Assembly (NCBI GenBank): GCA_014621425.1
Contig: JAANBB010000202.1
Span: forward strand, 1 to 64,000
Length of the DNA stretch: 64,000 bases
DNA from: Cylindrodendrum hubeiense
Taxonomy: Eukaryota > Ascomycota > Sordariomycetes > Hypocreales > Nectriaceae
Reading direction: 5' to 3'
Below, in pieces: positions 46,487-58,800 of the stretch. Numbering within the stretch: position 1 is the stretch's first letter; each line of letters opens with the position of its first letter. The notes below the pieces were generated by a model. The model had not been told where the DNA came from. It made no database searches and saw only the letters and a list, made by a program, of their open reading frames with translations. A program made the translations under genes and the position numbers.

Positions 46487-49400
46487 ATTGCCTCATTCAA
46501 CAGGGATCACTTTCTCAGTCTACCAATATCATGAGAAGGCTTTCCTTTATATTTTGTATACTCAACTGTACATGTTATTGTGTTAGGGATAGCAGGTTGG
46601 TCGGGATATCCTTTCTAGGTCATTCCGGCAGGTATTGAGACCATTGGATAAGGTCAATTAGTCAGTCATTGTGAGCTGCAGGGTAGGATTGAGGGATCGC
46701 GGTCAGATTCATCCGGATTCTCAACCTTTTAGAACCGTCATGGTCAACCGTCATGATCATCTAGCACACGATTTTCTAGCACATCGAATTTACGCTCTTT
46801 TTGGCCCATTCTTGCGGCATTGTATTGAGGACCGTTTGATCAGATGATGCCAATGGATGGTATCGGTCAGGCTGGTCTATTTTGTTCACTTTGCGAGTCT
46901 TTTATCTACGCCTTTACCGACATTGCGGACGCATCGCCTTTGTGCCGTTATCACCACAGTCACATCACCTGTTTTTGGGTGGGTTGGTTGTTAGGTCTCT
47001 GACCATCTCTGCACCTTTCCCCCACACATTAGGCAAAAAGATTGCATACCGAGATGGAGTGTCGGTATCCAATGTGCATCTATATATTGGGATGGTGCCA
47101 ATGGACGTCTTGGGTTTTAATATTTTCTGGGCCCTCAGGTAGCAAGGCTCGTATTTAAGGCGTGCAAATCGTCTTCTGAGATGGAAGAGACATAACAGTT
47201 CCCTTAATTCAATTGATCAGTACACGTTCTGTCTCCTTCTCTTTCTCTTTGATGGGAGTCGCGGTAGCTCTTATCCTCGAACTTCTTTCTTCTTTTTAAT
47301 GGTTGCATTAATATGCATTGAATTTACCTCGTCTGAATATCGTCCCTTAGGTCTTTGTCTCAAAGACGGGTTCGGTCTGCACTGCCTGCATCTACTATCA
47401 ACAAAATAAAGGCAACGTGCGGACTGTTATCATGCTTCGGTCTTTCAATTTAGCCCTCCAGTTTGAAACTTGTATAATCGATAATATTAAGAACTTACTA
47501 ACTCTAAAGAAAGAAAAGCCTGCCGATAATGACAGGTAGAAGGGGCATTCAAATGCCAGACAGAAGAGCTAGTTGGACGAATAGATCCAAGGTGTTGCGC
47601 AGCTCTATGACTCTATTTCCCATATAACGCTTGTTCACCCGTGTGATTCGAGGTATAAAGACAAGCAAGGTTAACAGTGAACCCAAATATCCGCAGCACG
47701 TATTTTGTTGAAGTAGATCATATCAAACCTACTGATACCAAAATACATCATCCCCCAAATCGAGTTTATCACAATCAAAGTGGGTCTAGGCTAACAGCTA
47801 CAGGTTCTGAAAACACCACTTACACTGACCGAGACCTTCTCGATTAACAAACTGGCAATGATGACACGGAAATGATATACTAAGCCAACTAGTAATAACA
47901 GCACTCTGTGACTTTTATTATGGCAAGATGCTGGCTTTCTTAATATTGAAGTCAGTGATATGCCGGCTGAACTTGAGACAAAATGCCTGGAATTACGGAT
48001 TGCTTATTCCAGAAGTTTTACGTTCTTGAAGTTCGCAGCCTGATGAGATTGGTCACACTGGTGAAAGTACGATAGTGTCTAGGATGTACTACCACCCAAA
48101 CGAAGGGGTCACCGAGACACCTCTATGGTTTCCTGGGGCCTGATCAAATGACCACTCTACGTCATTGAAAAATACCAGCTTCTTTGCGAAGAGATTATTA
48201 ATAAGGAACTCTACTCCCTGAACCACCAATTACACATAACTTCAAAAACAAGGGGTTTCACTAACTACGTACCCTTGCTAATGTTCGTATAGCAGCAAGA
48301 TCTTGTGGAATTCCGAAACACTAGGATTAGGTTGCTTTAGTAGCTAAGGTTTTCCATGCATCAGTAGCACCTATGACCGGAGGGCCGACAAATACTAAGA
48401 AGTACTGGCTCAAGTACGACACTCACGGGGGTAGCCTTTATTTTTTAGAGCCGGGTCCAGTTCAGTGACAGGATCTAACACTTGTATACTACTGTGGAAA
48501 CTTCCAGCTATCCGCATGGTTGAATGTGTACCGTAGCGTCATGTCTCTTCGTTTTGTGTTTAGCCCAGTCAGCTGCAATGACCAGACTTCTGCGGTTGAG
48601 GTGGTGGCTTCTCTTGGAGTTGATCACAACAGCGTGTTGTAGGAGCATCACCAAGTGTATGATTTCATCTTTCGAAACGTGCAATTGGCCAGATGCAGTA
48701 CCTGAAATGCCCTTGTCGTATTTTATTTATAAAAAAGAAAGAGACTATCAATGAAGCTTGTTAAGAATGAAGACAAAGACCGAATTCTTTTCGCAACCAC
48801 TCGTTTCTCCCTTGAATGTTGATTTTCGTCCTGTAAAAAGAACTTCACGATAGCTCTACTTATCAAAGTTTACTACGATCCAGATGTTACCCTTGGTGAC
48901 TATGCCGGGCCACATCTTGTCTATAAAGTTTGAGGGGCATGAACAAATTCCTAATGATGAAACAGAATTGTGATGTAGTGTTCGCAGACTTTTGGCATGT
49001 GATTGTACCTAGTTAAGCTAGAAGGTGATGTGACGGACCGGGGCTTATTCGGCTGCTATTCCTTTCAGTTGAAGGGCAGGTGACTAGATTCGCAGATCAT
49101 ATCACTGTGATATGATAGCCATATTCACACAATTTTCAGCTCTGGGGTTGATTAGTTATTTGATGTCTCAGTCATACATCAGCTGAGCTGTCCTAGGCTA
49201 CAGGCTATTCGAAAGGGTTGTTATCCTGAGTAGGCCTCCTAGACCAGCCAGGTTCGGCCACGACACAGCCGAGGACAGGCCGATTCGGTCCGACTACAGA
49301 AACCAAGGTATGGATCAACGGTTAACAGTCAAAATATGCCAACCTATCCTATCATAGGTATCTTAGTTCAATGAGAATATATTTAAAAGATGAAGAAACC

Positions 49401-49572
49401 CCTTTATTGTCTATAATAAATACTCCCAAATAAACCACAATTATACCATTAAAGTCAATCTGTATTAAATACTCCCTCTAGTTGTACTCCAAAACACCAG
49501 AGTCGTTTTCCACCGACCTCCACCTTAAGCATTTTGGGAAACTAATTTCTTATTTTCGCCTACCCACCCAGA
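46487..49572. other. Gene-poor intergenic region
   Basis: No supported gene in about 3 kb. Frames at 46,882-47,142 and 48,524-48,754 are isolated and motif-free. Visible structure includes two adjacent short direct repeats at 46,734-46,790 (ACCGTCATGRTCA twice, then TCTAGCACA twice) and a 21-base palindrome at 49,096-49,116. The last ~180 bases before the next gene are AT-rich and probably its promoter. Confidence 0.5.
49096..49116. promoter_or_regulatory. 21-base perfect odd palindrome
   Basis: ATCATATCAC, a central T, then GTGATATGAT. It lies about 460 bp upstream of the Cys-rich secreted protein and contains the TATCACNGTGATA core also found upstream of the MFS gene. It could be a dimer-binding operator; no test is possible here. 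Confidence 0.4.
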
Positions 49573-50316
49573 ATGCATCTCCACCTCAGTATCATTTTGC
49601 AACTAACCCTCCTGTTAGAGGTTTTCGCAAGTCAGTTCTGCAAGTGCGAGCGTAGGGAAAGAAATGGAGACATTATCTACGAATTCGGTGGAATACAGAA
49701 AATCTGCGACAAACTTGATAAAAGAGCCTTCTGCGCTACGAACTGCGATATTTTCCGCGGAAATTGCGACTACTGTCAATGGAAGTTTGGGGGAGAACCC
49801 CCTAAGACTGAATACGACCAGCTAAAGAGTTGGTGTTTCCAGCAGTCAACTTATGATACGAAGACGAAGCAACAAGTAAGAGCAAACGAGGTGAACTGCT
49901 ATTCATACAAAAGCCGTGTTCCAGAATTGTTCCTGGACGGCGGCTGTACTCACACGAATAATGATAATCCGAGGCCAATTCCTTTTCACAATCTATTGGT
50001 TATCTTCGACACAGCTGGAACAAGAAGGGGTGCTTTCTCTTGCAGTACACCACAAAAAGCAGCGAGGGAAAAGTTTGAGCAGGACTTTCTAAAAAGAAAT
50101 GCCAATTGTAAGGAAGTCCACAAAGGAAAACACGGGGACAGTACATCAAATAATGTTGTATGTCCATGGAAGTCAGAAGAGGAATACATGAAGAAGAAGA
50201 ATGATTTCAAGGCGAAATGCATAGCTTCTGCTAAGAAGGGGGGTGTGGGAGGAGATTTTACTAGATATGGTGAAAGCTACACTGATAAGGTTGAAGTAGC
50301 AAAAGCACAGGTTTAG
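49573..50316 (+). CDS. Cysteine-rich secreted protein of unknown family
   Basis: An intronless 247-residue protein with an N-terminal signal peptide (~1-19, MHLHLSIILQLTLLLEVFAS). The mature part has 14 cysteines: a dense first half (CKC, then KIC, AFC, TNC, GNC, YC, WC) and a more spaced second half ending at a KAKC near residue 217. The even number suggests up to seven disulfides. The mature protein is basic and lysine-rich, with a KKGGVGGD loop and a charged tail. No known family was recognised. Size, secretion and location in a gene-poor region are typical of candidate fungal effectors, but this is circumstantial. The codon use looks more A-rich than in neighbouring genes. Confidence 0.75.
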   Translation: MHLHLSIILQLTLLLEVFASQFCKCERRERNGDIIYEFGGIQKICDKLDKRAFCATNCDIFRGNCDYCQWKFGGEPPKTEYDQLKSWCFQQSTYDTKTKQQVRANEVNCYSYKSRVPELFLDGGCTHTNNDNPRPIPFHNLLVIFDTAGTRRGAFSCSTPQKAAREKFEQDFLKRNANCKEVHKGKHGDSTSNNVVCPWKSEEEYMKKKNDFKAKCIASAKKGGVGGDFTRYGESYTDKVEVAKAQV

Positions 50317-50791
50317 TTAAGTAAGATAGATAGTCTCTTCTATCCCAGTGTCTTTATTACATAGGATATTTATTCAAGGCCTAAAGCTGAAAAGGAAAAA
50401 GAATTAATAAAGCTTTGAAAAAGAGAAAAAAAAGTTAAAAAGGAGCTGGAAAAGGAGTTGGAAAGAATTTGGAAAAATAGAAAAAGAACTGTTACTACTA
50501 TCATTTCATCTTCATCTCTTGAATTCAGTACTAATTATATAGAGTATCTATAGTAAAATAGAGTAACTGAGTGACCATGGCTCGCCATATGTAGCCAAGA
50601 TTTAGGTGCTAAAATTGTATCCGTATGCGAATAACAACCTGTGTGTGTGCAAGTAGCAAAACTCATTGAAATTGATAAATACAGAGCACAACATAAATCC
50701 ATTGAGGTCGAAAGGGATAACACTTCTATCTTACCATGGCCATTTTAATTCTAAGCTAGTCATGTGTATTCCTCCGCCCAATCACCCACCA
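50317..50791. other. Intergenic region with purine-rich tract and MITE fragment
   Basis: A strongly purine-rich stretch runs at about 50,385-50,495 (repeated GAAAAAG/GGAGTTGG-like blocks). A partial MITE copy lies at 50,575-50,664. No gene is seen. Confidence 0.5.
50575..50664 (+). mobile_element. Partial copy of the MITE-like element (right half)
   Basis: Matches the right part of 36,759-37,033 through AAGATTTAGGTGCTAAAATTG (50,597 onward) and ends in a degraded version of the right terminal repeat (GTGTGTGCAAGTAGCAAAACTC). The left boundary is uncertain. Confidence 0.5.
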
Positions 50792-52493
50792 TCACGCAAT
50801 TTTATGGAAGAGCTTCGTTCCGAGGGATATCTCTTCACTTTGATCGACAAAGTTGACCTCAAACCTCTCAACTTCATCATCAACGCCGATGATGAATTTC
50901 CCTGCGTGAAACTCGGCAACAAATGTTTCGTTGCCTAGATAGTTCACAGATAATGCCCAGTAGTCTCCAGATACATGCTGCAACCGCCATTCTTGGCCGA
51001 ATACTACATCAGCGCGTTCGGCAATCAACACTATTTTATTCAACTCATCCGGCTCAGTCTGCAGAACAAACTCAAAGGTACCGTAAGCCTCATTGAAGAA
51101 CTTCCCGGCCAACTCGCTAGGAAGTACTGGCGGCGGGACAGGAGTCTCGGGCTGGTTAGGGAAGAGGATTTGACTTGCTTGCGCGCCAGCTTCCTTCGAC
51201 AGCGCCAACTCTTCCTTTAATCTGCAAAGAAATCAGCATGTACTTTGGGGCCATTTAATTTTAGGCAAGGCTTACTGATCACCGAGCTCAGGCCAGGTCG
51301 CGCTTGGCACCTGAAGCTTCTCTTCAATAAGTCGAGTCACGATAATTTGTTCGGCAAAGTTTGACGTCCCGCCTCCGTTTCCAAGCGCAACGACTCCATA
51401 CTTGAGGTCAGGAAACCACCAAATCAAAGCTTCGTTTGTGTAGGTAGATCCGGTGTGCACATATGCCACGTTACCGTGGAGCATGGTGCGAATCCAGCCA
51501 AGGGCGTAAAGCCTGATATCTAATTCGGAGCCGGTGGCCGTGCTGAACAGCATTCGGGGTGTCCTGATATCTTGATGTACCTTTTCAGAGAACGGCTTGG
51601 TTTCGTGAATAAGACACTGGAGCCATTTTACGAAATCGGCGACGCTGGATATGATGCCGCCTGCACCGCTGACGGTATCTACTGACAGAAAAGGCAGCTC
51701 GACGTACTTCTCACCACCTTCTACCCATTGGTAGCTAGTAGCCAACGGGACGGGCGCATGTGTTGCGTTTTCCAGGCTCATATAGGTCGTGTTCATTCCC
51801 AAAGGGTCCCAGATGACATCCTTGAAGACGTCTCCAAGCCATCTGCCTGTGAGTGTCTCGATGACGTGAGATAGCACCACAAACATGAAGTTGGAGTAGT
51901 AGAACTGGACTCTAGGTTCTAGGCTCAGAGGAAAGTTTCGAACGTTGCGAACGATATCCCTAAGCGTGGCGGGCCTGCCATCTATTTCGGTTGGCCAGGC
52001 TAAGTCGTGCGCGCCCATTCCTGTGCGATGACTGACAGCATCTTCAAGAGTGACGTGGTTCGTAGCCCATTCATCCTGCAAGACAAAGTCATCCCGAATA
52101 ATGGTTGAGATTGGCGTTTGCCAGCCTTGTGCTAGCTGAGAATACTCCCCGGAGTCAATCAGGTGTGCAAGAATAGCTGCTGTTTGAGCCTTGGACGTTG
52201 ATCCGACATAGAACAACGTCTCTGGCGTTACGGGCTCATCTGGAAAAGTTGCAATACCAAATCCCTGCCTCTAGTAAGTGTTGAGTCTCGCGGGGGATTG
52301 AGCAAACTGGACGCACCTCTGAATAAATCTCGTCACCGTCGATTACTGCAATTGCCATGCCTGGAACCTTCCATTGGTCAATTGTGCAATTGGCAAACTC
52401 CTTGAAATCGCGTGTAAAGGGATCATTCGCATGTGCTTTGGCCGCAACCGTCGCCAGGAAGGTCGCACCAAAGGCGACCCATAACTTCATCAT
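50792..52493 (-). CDS. Secreted beta-lactamase-fold serine hydrolase
   Basis: Three exons on the minus strand, 52,317-52,493, 51,276-52,270 and 50,792-51,221, give 533 residues; introns are 46 and 54 bp and the frame is continuous. A signal peptide is present (MMKLWVAFGATFLATVAA). Class C beta-lactamase/D-alanyl-D-alanine carboxypeptidase-type motifs appear in order: S83-T-S-K86 (SxxK, nucleophile Ser83), Y184-S-N186 (YxN) and H331-T-G333 (the KTG position). The C-terminal ~130 residues form a separate beta-rich domain like those appended to fungal LACTB/esterase-type members. In fungi this family includes esterases, amidases and enzymes of secondary metabolism, so true beta-lactamase activity should not be assumed. 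MM at the start allows either Met. Its 5' end faces the bZIP-like gene across ~1.6 kb. Confidence 0.9.
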
Positions 52494-54076
52494 GACAGGC
52501 TAATTGATTGTATAGAATTGGATAGTATTGGATTTGAAAGTGACATGAGTTAAGGTTGGAGATGTTGAGGCTTTAATAGATTGAAATAACTCCGACCGCG
52601 TCATCAAAGCCGCGCCCAGCTTCTAAGCCTCATCACGAGCGAGCAAGCTGTGTTCGTCAGTGTTGAACCAACAATGTTGGTCTGTTGCAATATGTCGTAT
52701 TCGTCAGCAAAGGAATAATGAGCTTTTCCAAATATGGCGAAACCATGCGCTCTCTGGCTTTATGTGGCTGCGCCAAGTTCAAGTGGACCTGTTGTTGGCT
52801 GAGCTTCTCCACTCCACGAATATTGAACGGACACGACGTTGCTGGAAGGCGGAATGTTCTCCACCCTGCCATTGTGGACGCCTTACAAAGGCAAGAAGCC
52901 TCTTCCGACTCCTTGTCTGCCTTCACGGGCGATGTGCGAGATACTACCGACGTTTTTACGTCATAGCTCATACGCTCAGGTGATAGCTGGGCTGAGCAGT
53001 TATCCAAATATAGACGCTCTGCATCGCATATTAGGGAACGCCAATCTAGAAGAAGATGATGAGCCAGCTACGCAGAAGGAGAGGTGGTCCCCACGCCGCA
53101 GGCAACAAGGAAAGGAGGCACAGTAGAAGGCCCAAAGCCTGCGCCTACACCTCACATGTCAGCACCACCATTTCAGCACCACTATTTCAATTGCAACTTG
53201 CGCAGCAAAACAATCGTCAATGAATATCATGAAGAAACAATTAAGATTGGCCTCAACGGGTACTAGGCATAACTAAGCACACCCACCAACACAACACCGG
53301 CGTAGTGTATTGGTCTCTAGGGCTTGTAGAAATTTGGGTATTGGAATTATAACTACATAACAACCAGACAAACAATTTGCAAACTAAGTAGTACGCACAT
53401 GTAATCAAACTCCGATTAATAATTATTATTCAAGAATGGGCCAAAATGACAAGAAGTATAATCTGTTCTGATAACTTGATACTAGCGCCTGAAAACAATC
53501 ATGTAGAGTCGGGGTCTGTGTCTGTTGGTAAATGTTTGTGTAAGTATGCTCCCAGGTAAAGAGAGACCTGCCTCATTCAACCCTGCCGTTCCACTGGAGT
53601 TTTAATTCCCCCTGGGAATTGCTTTACTTGTTCTTTGTAACATCCATCCTTAGTCGCCTACCCTATACTCCACCCCTGCAAGGTACGCCGCACCGTCAAG
53701 TGAAGAGGGAAAATAGCATGCAATCCTTAGTCTGTATAGATATAAGAACTACAGTATTCCCCTGTATTTTCATATAGTACGCCTTGAGATGGTACGTTCT
53801 GTGTCTTTTCCACCAACTGGCTTGACCCCACTCAATGAAGGATGCTCGTCTAGAAAAGCCCCGGCGTTTAGAGCCATGTCAGCATTACTGTCCAGCCAGC
53901 CACTCTTATTGGTCCAGCTGCTGTCAGCATTTAGCCTAGACCTGAATAGAGACGACGTGTGCGGCAATAGCACAAACGCCGGCGGCAATAAAGGCCACTC
54001 GCCCATGGAATAAACATTAACCCCTCCTCTGTCATCAAACGTGCGTTTTGTGAACAACCTCACGCCAGTTGCCACG
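52494..54076. other. Intergenic region between divergent genes
   Basis: Short frames at 52,660-53,126 and 53,789-54,013 do not show motifs or splice connections to the next gene. Two copies of TCAGCACCAC-ATTTCA-like sequence lie at about 53,159-53,192. It probably contains promoters for both flanking genes. Confidence 0.5.
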
Positions 54077-55808
54077 ATGTTAGAGGAGGACGTACCGGCG
54101 CTAAACGCCACAGGCGGGAACGACGAGTCTTGGATCGGGATCGCTGATGCCAATCTCCGCCGCAGGCTCCAAAATCGATTGAACCAAAGAGAAAGCAGTG
54201 AGGCTTGCCCCCGTGTCATCATTCATAGGACTCATGCATTTGTCAACAACTAACTGGCGGGTTGAAGGACGCAGGAAAGCTGCAGAGCGAGCAACGGTAG
54301 GCGATGCCCAGGCGCTAGAACAGGGCACTCATTCGCGTCTACGCCAAGTTGCGCCGCGGCCCATCGTAGCCACACATCACGACGAGAGTAAATCAGGAAG
54401 CTCCTCGTCTTCAAGCAATTCGGCGTTAGGGACCCTTGCTAGCGAAGTCGGTGATTATAGATTTGAACCTTTGCCGGATGAGATGCTGGGATTAGAATTT
54501 GCGGGTAGCAGTACACACGATCTTATGACACTGTCTCGGCACACGGCCGATGTACCCCGATCTCTTGACATCAATCCCCTTCTTCAGCCAATATCATGTG
54601 TTGCCGATGCTCAGAGGATATGGCATTACGGTAAGATTCAAGTTATTTAAGAACCAGGCGTAGCCTAACTCTTTGCTACAGCATTAACCATCATCTTGCC
54701 GACCCTGGGTGTGAAAACCCGAGAAGGGGAGCCACTGCAAGTAGCTCTTTACCGCTCCGCTACCTTGGAACCAGCCGTCTTTTACGCCACACTGGTTGGG
54801 GCTGCGACACAGCTTCTGACCCTAACCCAGTCGCAGGCGGACGCCCGTGTCCTTCTGATTGCACAAAACAAGACAGCCGAAGCAGTACGTGGATCCTTGG
54901 CAAGTGGGACGATCACAGATGGAACCCTGTTTGCCATTATGAGCCTAGCCTTGAAACGGAATGATGTTTCAACATCCATGCCCGTAGCCAAGAGGTACCA
55001 TGGTGGCTTCTCGTCGCCAGTCCGGAATGTTGGCGGGCTCGACTGGCTAGGACAACTTCAGTACGCCAGCACTCATGCATCCATGTGGATCCAGCTCCTC
55101 CGCGATCGATTGTCGCAGGGTATCAGCCTCCCAGGGCTTGCTGATTACCTACAATTGTCAGATCTCTATCGCGCAAGCGTAAACCTAACACGTCCCGAAT
55201 TCGATGTCTATCAATACACGCACGTCTCCAGAGATGATGACGTCATTCGACAATTGGGACGGTGGGAAACCGATAGCTTCCATGTCCACGACACGTTGAA
55301 AGAAATCGTCAACGATATGCGGATCTGCTGCCAACTGATAAAACAGACGTTTCATCAGAATGGAGACCTGAATTACTTCATCCGCCTTCGAAATGAGATA
55401 CAATACCGACTTCTGTGTATCCACTCTGACTCTGACCAGGACAAGGCCGAGCTGCTTGCCATAATGATATTTAGCTACGGCGTCATCTTTCCCATCTCTG
55501 ATCCATGGCCGCTTAGCCAACTCACAAAGAATCTGTGCTTTGAGATCCTAGAGGAAACGGCTTTCACTGACGAGAGAAGACAATTTCTTCTCTGGGCATC
55601 GGTCATCGGTGGTATTGCCGCTTGGGGAGGGGAATTCCAGGACGTTTACACCCTAACTTTTGCAAAGCATGCCAAATCCCTTGGGTTAGAGAGCTGGGAT
55701 GAGGCTATTGGAATTTTTGATAAGTTTCTCTGGTTGGACACTGCGTGCTACGCAGGGGCAAGTTTGGTCTGGAGCAAGGCTTTAATGTATATGGAAACGA
55801 CTGCATGA
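54077..55808 (+). CDS. Fungal regulator with bZIP-like basic region and fungal TF domain
   Basis: Three exons, 54,077-54,197, 54,268-54,630 and 54,682-55,808, give 536 residues. Intron 1 (70 bp) starts GTGAGG, has an ACTAAC branch site 13-20 bases before its AAG end, and joins two frames so that the product reads DANLRRRLQNRLNQRESRRR (N-x7-R spacing), a bZIP-type basic region like those of fungal bZIP proteins that begin with a D-W-x-G lead; here the lead is ESWIGIAD. No leucine heptads follow, so a canonical zipper is absent. A Ser-rich linker leads to a ~370-residue helical C-terminus ending LGLESWDEAIGIFDKFLWLD, typical of fungal-specific transcription factor domains. The start at 54,077 is the first in-frame ATG before the basic region. 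Targets are unknown. Confidence 0.75.
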
Positions 55809-55898
55809 CTTAAACTCTGAAGAAATCTATACGCACCAGCATTTCGATACCGGAATCTTTTCTGGCTTGATTAATATTAATAGCTCAAATAGTCTACA

Positions 55899-58800
55899 CT
55901 ACATGATATTAAATGCGCTATCTGGAACCCAATGTGATCCTCCACCGCACCGATAGCCGCCGGCCTGCTTGGTCCAGGCAAATCCCGCAGGGCAACAACC
56001 CATCTTCTCTAACTTGGCCTTTTCCGCCGCGATTTTCTTTCGACGTGCTTCCTCAGCTAGGAGCTCTCGCACAATCTTCTCGCGGTCTTCATCACGCGCA
56101 TTCTGTTGTGCCTTGAGAAGTTCACGGTACTCTGCATCCTCGCGCTCCTCATTCTCTCTGTCAGCCTGGAGCTGATCCCACACTTCGTCACTCACTCCGG
56201 CGTCGCGGATTGCCAGATTATTAGGAGCTGAGCCATCATCTCCAGAGTCATCTGACGACTCATTCTCTTTCTTATCGGCCTGCTGGGCCTTGGTCGATGT
56301 ACTTGTCTGAATGTTAGGCGGAGCTGCAAAGCGGTTTGGCAACCTAATCGCTGGATCCTGCCCAATTTGAGCCTTTGTGTTTGTCATCCTATCTCCCCGC
56401 TCACTGATCATTTGGTTCATCGAGCTGATGATAGTATCTTCAGATAAGACGAGCGGTTCACATGTGAGATCTAGCTTGCGGAACATGGACTTGGCTAGAT
56501 GAAGGACATCTCTTGCGTTGGCCCAGCCATTTTGAGCTGACAAGGCCTGGAACCTTTTCTCCAGCCCCCGAATGAAAGGCATCCGGGCAGATTCCAGGCA
56601 TGACAGGTCGAATCTTTTGTTCTTGGATTCAAGCTGTCTCTTTTTCTTCCTGAGATCTTCAATCATCAATACAATGCAGTCTCTGGGTTCCAGTGAAGAA
56701 AATTGGACGGCTTCGGGAAATCGGCTCGACATTCCCGGGTTAATTGACAAAAGAGTGTTGATGTCATTATCATATCCAGCCATGATGATGATGAGCTTGT
56801 TGTGGTACTTTGGTTTTGTGACGCAGTCGACGATCTCATCCACGGCCTCTTTAGCAAAGTGCCCCTCTGAAAGTCGATATGCCTCGTCGATGAAGAGGAT
56901 CCTCCCCAGGGCCTTGTCTAGAAGGCTTTGAACTTTTGGACCCGTATGGCCGACATATGAGCCGATCAGGTCTGTGGCTGAGCAGTCGATGACTTCTGTG
57001 CTAGCAAGAAATCCCATGTCGTAGTATACCTTGCCCATCTTCCTAGCCGTTGTCGTTTTGCCGGTTCCTGGGGGTCCACGAAACAAAAAGTTGAAAGGAA
57101 TCTCAGGGTCCATGTCGAGTATTTTAGCATCCTTGACCCGCTTTTGATATCCTTCCAACAAGGCAATGAGCTTGTCTCGCCCAACTTCGCCTTCGAAGAG
57201 TTTCCGGATATCGGTACCTCCTTTCTCTGCTCGGTCAAATTCCTCGTCAAAATCAATTGCCTCTAGGGTTCCTCGCCTCCTCACCTTACCCGCTGAGGAT
57301 CGTGTCTGGTTGCTTTCTTTTGCTCTGCCTAGGAGAATGTCGATCTCTCCTGCGTTTCCAAAGTTGGGACGGTTTCGGGCTCGGCGGAGGACCTCGAGGG
57401 CAACTCGCTTCGCTTCATCGGTGGCGCGGAAGGCTGATTGCTTCAGTTTCAGATCCAGAATCTGAGAGAGAGCTTCATCGTCAAAGTCCTCAAATACGAA
57501 CGCAGAGCTCAGAGGAAAACGGCGACTGAGTCCAGGGTTGACATTCTGGAACATCTCTTCCATCTGATCCTTATAGCCAAGGAGTAGGACGCAACGATCC
57601 TCGCCCGGGACACTCTGAACCTCGGCAACGATCGTGTCGACAACTGCTGTCTTGTATATGTCACCAGACGACATGTTTCCTCCTCCGCCATAGAGACCGT
57701 AGGCTTCATCTATGACCAATACTTTTCCCACAGTTGCCGCGAGAATTCCCTTGGTCTGGGCTTCAGACTGTCCCAATACTGACCCGACGAAATCTGCCGG
57801 GGTTTTAATAACCACTTCTCCATTAGACAGAAGTCCTAGATCAACAAGAATCTGACCAAAAAGCTTGGCAACTGTTGTCTTTCCTGTTCCAGGGGACCCC
57901 AAGAACACTCGGTTCAGAGAAAACTCAACAAGAGGCTCCTCAGTCAGCTCTCTCTCGTAGTTTGTTTTCACTGTATCCAATAGAACCTTGAGTATATCTT
58001 TGACTTCTTTCAGACCAAAGAGCTTGAGGAGCTTCTGATATGCCTCGCTCTGCATCAAGGCACCCGAAGGCTCAGGTCCGATGATGTCTTCTCGCGTCAA
58101 AAACAAGTCATCTGGATTCGTACCGGTACGTCTCTGAAGTCGCAACCGATCGGACTGTCTGTCCAGCATTGACTGAACGCAGTTTTCGACTGCGCGAGCA
58201 TTGCCAAACCCGTCCTTCCCACGGCTGTAGCCAACTCGCTTAGAGGCTATTCGGAAGTAAAGACCGCCAGGGCCATCTTCAATCTTCATTCGGCCGTTAT
58301 ATTTGCGATGAATCTGAAGTTGAAGGATAATGAGAAGTTCGTCGTCGCTATAGTCATCGAACTTCATTTCGATTGGAAAGCGGCTTGGGAACCCGGGATT
58401 GTGAGCAAAGAAAGACTCCATCTGCTTGCTATACCCGGCAAGCACAAATATGACCTTGCCTCGGAGGTTTTCAACTTCTGCAAGGAGAAAGTCCAGAACT
58501 GCCGCACCTCCTGGGTTATTTCCAGAGGATAGCTGGTATGCCTCGTCAATGAAGAGAACGCCACCACCGTCGTTTTTGATATCCTCTAGCACTTTTTCAC
58601 AGCCTGGAACGCCTTTGCTAGCCAGTTTTGAGCCTGTTGTCTCCTCAAAGGCGTTGCCTGAGATGACTCCCACTGTCGTGAGAAACTTGGCCCAGATGCG
58701 AGCGACAGTCGTTTTTCCTTCGCCCAGTTAGATTTGCATGAAAATATTTCGAGTCAAACTTACCTGTGCCTGGATTACCAAGAAGAGAGCAGCTGAACCT

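Noticed and set aside
48524..48754. 76-residue frame with hydrophobic N-terminus
   Set aside because: Could mimic a small secreted protein, but there is no clean signal cleavage site and no cysteine pattern; support is too weak.
52660..53126. Overlapping plus-strand frames between the hydrolase and bZIP-like genes
   Set aside because: Three frames open at once on both strands and no motif; likely non-coding promoter region.
53770..54222. 150-residue minus-strand frame
   Set aside because: It is antisense to the first exon of the bZIP-like gene and has no motif.
54198..54267. Start of the regulator at 54,198
   Set aside because: This segment fits an intron (GTGAGG donor, ACTAAC branch, AAG acceptor), and removing it reveals a basic region that the alternative start lacks.
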